DNA of 64,000 nucleotides from Planctomycetota bacterium (lineage in GTDB: Bacteria > Planctomycetota > UBA1135 > UBA2386). The notes under the pieces were generated by a model. That model saw nothing but the letters and a program-made list of their open reading frames with translations, did not search any database and was not told the DNA's origin. The stretch covers positions 1-64,000 of the forward strand of contig CANEYR010000003.1 in NCBI GenBank assembly GCA_947444055.1. The letters run 5' to 3'. Positions 59,671-64,000 of the stretch are shown here, in pieces. Within the stretch, counting starts at the first letter, position 1. Each line of letters opens with the position of its first letter. The translations under genes and the position numbers were made by a program.

Positions 59671-60204
59671 GTGGAGCCCCGCGACCTGTTCGAGATCCTG
59701 ACCCGCGAGCACATCGACTCGGTGCGCGCGTTCTTGCTCTCTACGTTGCGCGACAACGTCGCCGCGGAAGACGTGCTGCAAGAGACCTTCCTGGTCGCTT
59801 GGCGCATCCTCGAGCGCTACGACCGCAAGCTCCCGTTCGGCCCCTGGGTGCGCGGCATCGCCGCCAAATTGGTGCTCAATTACCGGCGCAAACTGGGCCG
59901 CAGCCGAGTGCACTTCTGCGATGACGAAGTGCTGAGCCGCATGGATAGTGGGTTCCGCGAGTTCGCCACTCTGAAGGGCGACACCTTCGACGAAAAGCTC
60001 GACGCCTTGCGCGAGTGCTTGACCCATCTGACTGGGCCGCAGCTCGACTCCATTCGCTTGCACTACGAACACGGCATGCACTGCAAGCAGATCGCCGAAC
60101 GGCTCGGCATCGGCTTTGAGGCCGTCAAGAAACACCTGCAGCGGGGGCGTTCGATGCTGCATCGCTGCTTGCGCAGCAAGTTGCCGCAGGGAGACGTCGC
60201 ATGA
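59671..60204 (+). CDS. ECF RNA polymerase sigma factor
   Basis: This 177-residue sigma factor begins at a likely GTG (MEPRDLFEILTREHIDSVRA). Region 2 shows NVAAEDVLQETFLVAWRIL and LPFGPWVRGIAAKLVLNYRR; region 4 shows QLDSIRLHYEHGMHCKQIAERL followed by the helix GFEAVKKHLQRGRSMLH. It directs transcription of a stress or envelope regulon. The coupled downstream gene (ATGA overlap) encodes a membrane partner that is likely its anti-sigma factor. Confidence 0.88.
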   Translation: MEPRDLFEILTREHIDSVRAFLLSTLRDNVAAEDVLQETFLVAWRILERYDRKLPFGPWVRGIAAKLVLNYRRKLGRSRVHFCDDEVLSRMDSGFREFATLKGDTFDEKLDALRECLTHLTGPQLDSIRLHYEHGMHCKQIAERLGIGFEAVKKHLQRGRSMLHRCLRSKLPQGDVA

Positions 60205-61142
60205 ACGAGAACGACGAAACGCAGGGCCGCGAGCTGGTGCCGGAGCCCTGGCGCGAACTCGACGACACCTTGGCGGATGGTCCTTCGCCGACCGCGGTGC
60301 CGCCCGAAGCGAAGGCCTGGCTTGCTGACCAGCGGTTCTTGCATGGTCTGTTGCGTGCCATGCACACTCAGGACGCAGCGGCGCGCGAAGGGCGCATCGC
60401 GGCGATGCTCGCCCGCATTGCTGGCGACGGCGCGGTCGAGCCGCGGCGCCATTGGGTGACGGTGGCGGTGGCCGCGTTGCTGATGGCGAGCTTCGCCTTT
60501 TGGTTGTGGCTGCCAGCAGCGCTGCCGACCGCGTCGGCGGCGGTCGAGCGCGCCGTGACCGAGTTGGCGCGCGATGTAGCGCGGCGCTTTCGCGTAGTCG
60601 GGGTTGGCGTCGATGGCAAGGGGAACGAGATGGTGCGCCACGAGTTCGCGTTGGTGACACGTCCTGGTGGCTTCTTCCGAGTCACCGGGCGCCTTGGCTT
60701 TGGTCCCTTCCAGACCTCGGCGTTGACGATCGGCAGCGACGGCCAAGAGTTGTGGGCGACCTCGGCCAACGGCGCGTTCCAACGGGCCGCCCCTTTGGCC
60801 GAGAGTGAGCGCCTGCTGCAGGGGCTCGGTGACATGCTCGACCTTGGCTACCTCGACGTGCACGCCTTGGTGAAGAAGTTGCCGACCGACTTTGAGTTGG
60901 CGGTCGTCGGCCGCGAGCGGGATGCCACCGGTCGCGAGTTGTTGCGCATCGCGGCGACGCGCAAGCGGGTCGATGCGCCCATTCGGCTGCGGTCGGCGTG
61001 GCTGTTGTGCGATGAAAAGACCGGCATGGTGACGAAGCTTGCGGCGGACCTGGAGTTTTCGCGCGGCGCTTCGCGACAACTGTCGATCGAGTATCTCGGC
61101 GACGAACCGCCTGGCCTCGTCGAGTTTCACCGACCCTGGTGA
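60201..61142 (+). CDS. Putative anti-sigma membrane protein with LolA/RseB-like domain
   Basis: This 313-residue protein has a cytoplasmic N-terminus (about 1-88), one transmembrane helix (WVTVAVAALLMASFAFWLW) and a periplasmic domain of about 200 residues. The periplasmic domain (FALVTRPGGFFRVTGRLGFG, DGQELWATSANGAF, RSAWLLCDEKTGMVTKLAADL) resembles the LolA/RseB sensing fold. The topology is that of an anti-sigma factor fused to its own sensor. It overlaps the ECF sigma factor start-to-stop, so the pair is expressed together. Confidence 0.7.
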   Translation: MNENDETQGRELVPEPWRELDDTLADGPSPTAVPPEAKAWLADQRFLHGLLRAMHTQDAAAREGRIAAMLARIAGDGAVEPRRHWVTVAVAALLMASFAFWLWLPAALPTASAAVERAVTELARDVARRFRVVGVGVDGKGNEMVRHEFALVTRPGGFFRVTGRLGFGPFQTSALTIGSDGQELWATSANGAFQRAAPLAESERLLQGLGDMLDLGYLDVHALVKKLPTDFELAVVGRERDATGRELLRIAATRKRVDAPIRLRSAWLLCDEKTGMVTKLAADLEFSRGASRQLSIEYLGDEPPGLVEFHRPW

Positions 61143-61228
61143 CCGACCTGGTGAACGGCGCCGCAGCAGTTCGTCCGTGAACGGCATCTGCTCGTTCCTA
61201 TGATCGCGGCCCGTTCGTCAGCGGGCCC

Positions 61229-64000
61229 ATGAAGTCGATCGAAACGCCGTCCTTGGCGCCGTTGCGCGCGCTGCTGCACGATGCCGCGACCTCTCCCGCG
61301 GCCGCGGCTGAGGCCTTGGCGAACGAACGCATGCGCCTAGTTGGTAGTGGGGCCTTGGCGCAGGAACTGCTGGCGGTGGAACTGCGCTGGCTGGCGACGC
61401 AGCGCTCCGCCTTTGGCAGTGAGCTCGATGACGAGTTCGCGACCGCGCGCCGCGATTGGCTGCAGGCGCGCGTGCGACTGCTGGCCATGAGCAAAGCCGA
61501 TGCAGCCGTGCTGTGCGAGCTGGCGGAAGTGCAGGCGTCGGCGGCGATCGCGGGCGAACCCGAGCTCGGGCGACAGTGCGCTGAAGCAATTGCGGCGGGT
61601 GTCGCGCGCGTCGTGCCGGGGCCGGTCGTGGACCAGGAGGTGGCAGAACGTTTTGCCCTGTTGTCGACGGCGATCGATGACTTGCCGATCGATCATCAGG
61701 TGCAACTGCTCGGCTGCACGGGCCGGGTCGTGCGTTCGCTCGCTGCCAGCACCGCGTCGTCGACGTGCCGCCGCCTCGGGCGGCGGCTGCTGCGCGCGTC
61801 GGACGATCGCGAACTGGCGCGCCGATTGGAAGCCCGCATCGGCGCGCGCGGCGTCGCGTTCATCGAGACCACTAACTTCGTGCTGCTGCTCGTCGTGCTC
61901 ACCACCTTGGTGATCGAGTCGACGGCAACGGTGTCCGACAGCACGCTGCACGTGCTGCACTGGATCGACGCGCTGGCGTGCGTGTTCTTTGTCGCCGACT
62001 TCGCCTTCGAACTGGCCCTGCATCCCTCGCGGTGGTCGTGGTTCTTGCGCAACGCGGTGACCGATCTGCTGCCGTCGGTGCTGTTCTTGTTGCCTGGCGT
62101 CGATGTGCTTGGCATCGCCGACAGTGCGTTGGCGTTGCGGGTGCTGCGACTGATGCGGGTGACGTGGGCCGCTCGCTACGTGCAGGCGCTGCGGCCGCTG
62201 CTGCGATCGGCGCGGCTGCTGTTGTTCTTGGTGCGCGGACTCGATGGCTTGGCGGCGCGCTTCCAGCAGATTCTCAACCGTGAATTCGTGTTTGTGCCAG
62301 GCTCGGCCGACGTGCGGCGCACGGTGATCGACGAGGACTTGCGCGATCTGCTGTTCGCGGCGTTGCGACGCGAACACGAGTTGGTGGGGTTGTTGCCGAA
62401 CAGTGAACGGCTACTCGTGCTGCAGACGCGGGCTGTGCGCGTGCGGACGATGGCGCAAGCGATGCTCGCTGATGGCGCGGTGCGACGAGTGGCGACGGTG
62501 CAAGCGCGCGACATTCCGATCGGCGAGGCCATCGAGTTCTTGTGGGCGCTGCGTCCGCAGGACATCGGGCGTTGGCTGCGGCCCGCCGACCTGCAGTCGC
62601 TCGATCGGGTCGTGCGCGTGCTGTCGGCGCCGCCGGTGCGTTGGCTGCCGATCATCCGCCGCGTCGCCGTGCACCCGCTGCCGGCGTCGCCAGAAGAGCG
62701 CATTGTCGAGCTCGGTCGCCGCATCGCCGAGTGGTGCGAGTCGTGGCATGGACGCATGCTGTTCTTCGCGGATCTGCACGGCATCGTCACCGGGCCGCAG
62801 ATTCTCGATCGCGTCGCCACGGCGATGGTCAAGGCGACGCAACGGCCCGCCGTGCGGCTGATCCTCTTCGGCGGCGTCTTCTCGCTGTTCGGCGGCAGCA
62901 CGTTCAGCAAGCCGCTCTACATCCTCGGTGGCGTTTGCTTGCTGTTGCTGCTACTCGGCCACTGGCTCAAGCGCTTGGCGGGCGAAGCCTCGGAGGCCTA
63001 CCGCCTCACCAGTGAAGCGCACTTCCTCTCGCAGCTCGAACGCATCAAGTCGCGGTACGAACGCGAAGACCTCGCCTTCTTGACCAAGCGGATCTTTGGC
63101 GATGGTGTGCACGCGGTGCAGGCGCAACAGATGCTGCGACTGCAGGTGGCGAGCGCCCGCACTGGCGTGCCGATCGCCGACAAGGACGTGCCTGAGTGGG
63201 TTCGCCTCGAAGCCAATCGCACGGCCTTGCTCTACCTGCACTTCCTCGATGGCGCGCCGCTGCACCTCGGTGACGTGAAGACGACCGAGCAGCTGCTCGC
63301 CAACCAGTCACTCGAAAATCTGCGGCAGCAGTTTCTCGGCAGTGACAAGAAAGATCGCAAGCGGCTGCGCAAGTTGAAGCTCGACGAAGGCTCGATCCTC
63401 GGCGGGCCTTACCTGTGGTTCCGCTTCATCACCGAGAGCATCGCGGTCGAGTCCGCCAAACGAATCGGCGGCTACAACCGCTACTGCATTCCGCTGGCAG
63501 AACGAGCGGTGGCTACGCCGGCAGCGCTGGCGGCGATGCAGGATTGGTTGCAGCGACGGCGCGATCCGCGCGGCGGACGCACGTTGAGGGAAACACCGCA
63601 CGGGGCGGCTCCGACCTATCCGGCGGCTGAGTTCACAGCCCTCGACTTTGTCGGCGGCGACAGCGAGCGCGATCACCACATTGCGACGTTGTTCGGCGCC
63701 GAAGTGCTCGCCGTCGTGCGCGCCGACCGCCGCACGATGGTGCGTGAGATCTTCGGCACCCGTCCTGTGCACAACCTGCCCAAGCACGAACGCAGCTTCA
63801 ATCCGATGCGGTTCTATCGCCGTCGGCTGTCGCATGGCCGCGTGCTGCTGGCGCCGCTGTTGTTGCTGTGGCGCTTCCTGCGCTCGGTCGGTTGGTTGGT
63901 GGGTCGGGTGCGCCAGATCGTGCGCGAGGTGTTCGATCCCGAGTTGGCGATGCAGCGGCGCGAGATCGGCGAGGCGCCGTTCGCGGTGGCGCTGCGCAAG
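61229..64000 (+). CDS. Large membrane protein with voltage-sensor-like domain (partial)
   Basis: The frame from ATG 61229 stays open for 924 codons and runs off the end of the window. The N-terminal 205 residues are soluble and helical. A four-helix membrane region (about 214-350) resembles the S1-S4 part of an ion-transport domain: EARIGARGVAFIETTNF before S1, VFFVADFAFELALHP and an S4-like helix ALRVLRLMRVTWAARYVQAL with regularly spaced arginines. No pore loop or selectivity filter was found. Further hydrophobic segments occur at about 550-580, and the C-terminal part holds RRRLSHGRVLLAPLLLLWRF. Middle and C-terminal domains were not recognised. It follows the sigma/anti-sigma pair by 86 nt. 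Confidence 0.7.
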   Translation, partial: MKSIETPSLAPLRALLHDAATSPAAAAEALANERMRLVGSGALAQELLAVELRWLATQRSAFGSELDDEFATARRDWLQARVRLLAMSKADAAVLCELAEVQASAAIAGEPELGRQCAEAIAAGVARVVPGPVVDQEVAERFALLSTAIDDLPIDHQVQLLGCTGRVVRSLAASTASSTCRRLGRRLLRASDDRELARRLEARIGARGVAFIETTNFVLLLVVLTTLVIESTATVSDSTLHVLHWIDALACVFFVADFAFELALHPSRWSWFLRNAVTDLLPSVLFLLPGVDVLGIADSALALRVLRLMRVTWAARYVQALRPLLRSARLLLFLVRGLDGLAARFQQILNREFVFVPGSADVRRTVIDEDLRDLLFAALRREHELVGLLPNSERLLVLQTRAVRVRTMAQAMLADGAVRRVATVQARDIPIGEAIEFLWALRPQDIGRWLRPADLQSLDRVVRVLSAPPVRWLPIIRRVAVHPLPASPEERIVELGRRIAEWCESWHGRMLFFADLHGIVTGPQILDRVATAMVKATQRPAVRLILFGGVFSLFGGSTFSKPLYILGGVCLLLLLLGHWLKRLAGEASEAYRLTSEAHFLSQLERIKSRYEREDLAFLTKRIFGDGVHAVQAQQMLRLQVASARTGVPIADKDVPEWVRLEANRTALLYLHFLDGAPLHLGDVKTTEQLLANQSLENLRQQFLGSDKKDRKRLRKLKLDEGSILGGPYLWFRFITESIAVESAKRIGGYNRYCIPLAERAVATPAALAAMQDWLQRRRDPRGGRTLRETPHGAAPTYPAAEFTALDFVGGDSERDHHIATLFGAEVLAVVRADRRTMVREIFGTRPVHNLPKHERSFNPMRFYRRRLSHGRVLLAPLLLLWRFLRSVGWLVGRVRQIVREVFDPELAMQRREIGEAPFAVALRK

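Noticed and set aside
61337-62377. Minus-strand 346-residue frame rich in Gln/Arg/His
   Set aside because: It is the complement of the large voltage-sensor-like gene and shows no domain.

Overview
The window is a high-GC, gene-dense bacterial chromosome segment. Its content points to an uncultured member of the Planctomycetota: a sialate-O-acetylesterase-type hydrolase, a PQQ-dependent sugar dehydrogenase, a membrane-anchored prenyltransferase/squalene-oxidase-repeat protein, a short secreted protein of a type common in deep-branching planctomycetes, many start codons without a Shine-Dalgarno sequence, and an unusual signal-peptide style (glutamine right after the predicted cleavage site in all eight simple secreted proteins). 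This assignment is an inference from gene content. No rRNA, tRNA, CRISPR array or complete insertion sequence was seen.

Layout. 1-10 kb: esterase; a minus-strand run of peptide deformylase, RibF and two small secreted proteins; a TPR protein and ribosomal protein S20; a lone flagellin; a planctomycete-type alpha/alpha-barrel protein and a SurA-like chaperone. 10-15 kb: a short-chain reductase and FAD oxidase that closely match the DprE2/DprE1 epimerase pair of mycobacteria, a decayed hybrid histidine kinase, and a DEAD-box helicase. 15-20 kb: a RAYT-type Y1 transposase with its own promoter, an ABC ATPase coupled to a stop-interrupted propeller-like gene, sugar dehydrogenase, and a TonB-like protein. 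20-27 kb: a glycan/exopolysaccharide block (exosortase-associated glycosyltransferase, HDOD regulator, flippase, two more glycosyltransferases and a BtpA-family protein). 27-33 kb: DUF2779 nuclease-like protein, histidine kinase, HtpX-type M48 protease with TerB-like tail, methyltransferase, IF-1, GNAT. 34-43 kb: permease, ABC-2 exporter with exonuclease III, ChaN-PDZ lipoprotein, leucine-dehydrogenase-type enzyme.

43-51 kb holds a tightly overlapping minus-strand operon: threonine dehydrogenase, AAA ATPase, TOPRIM/DUF4276-like protein, 2-amino-3-ketobutyrate CoA ligase, type II methionine aminopeptidase and a glycosyltransferase. The ATPase/TOPRIM-like pair splits the otherwise standard tdh-kbl pair and looks like an embedded defence-type module. 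At 51.2-53 kb an AlbA_2/Schlafen-type ATPase follows a 27-codon remnant of a type I restriction methylase (hsdM).

53-64 kb: thioesterase, Clp N-domain protein, DNA polymerase IV, an ATP-grasp ligase coupled to a zinc metallopeptidase, ORF6N protein, RidA, a GH99-like protein, an ECF sigma factor with its membrane partner, and a very large protein with a voltage-sensor-like membrane domain that runs off the end of the window.

Gene functions come from motif recognition by eye; no database search was run. Start codons were moved downstream of the longest frame wherever a signal peptide, Shine-Dalgarno site, family N-terminus or overlap with a neighbour supported it.
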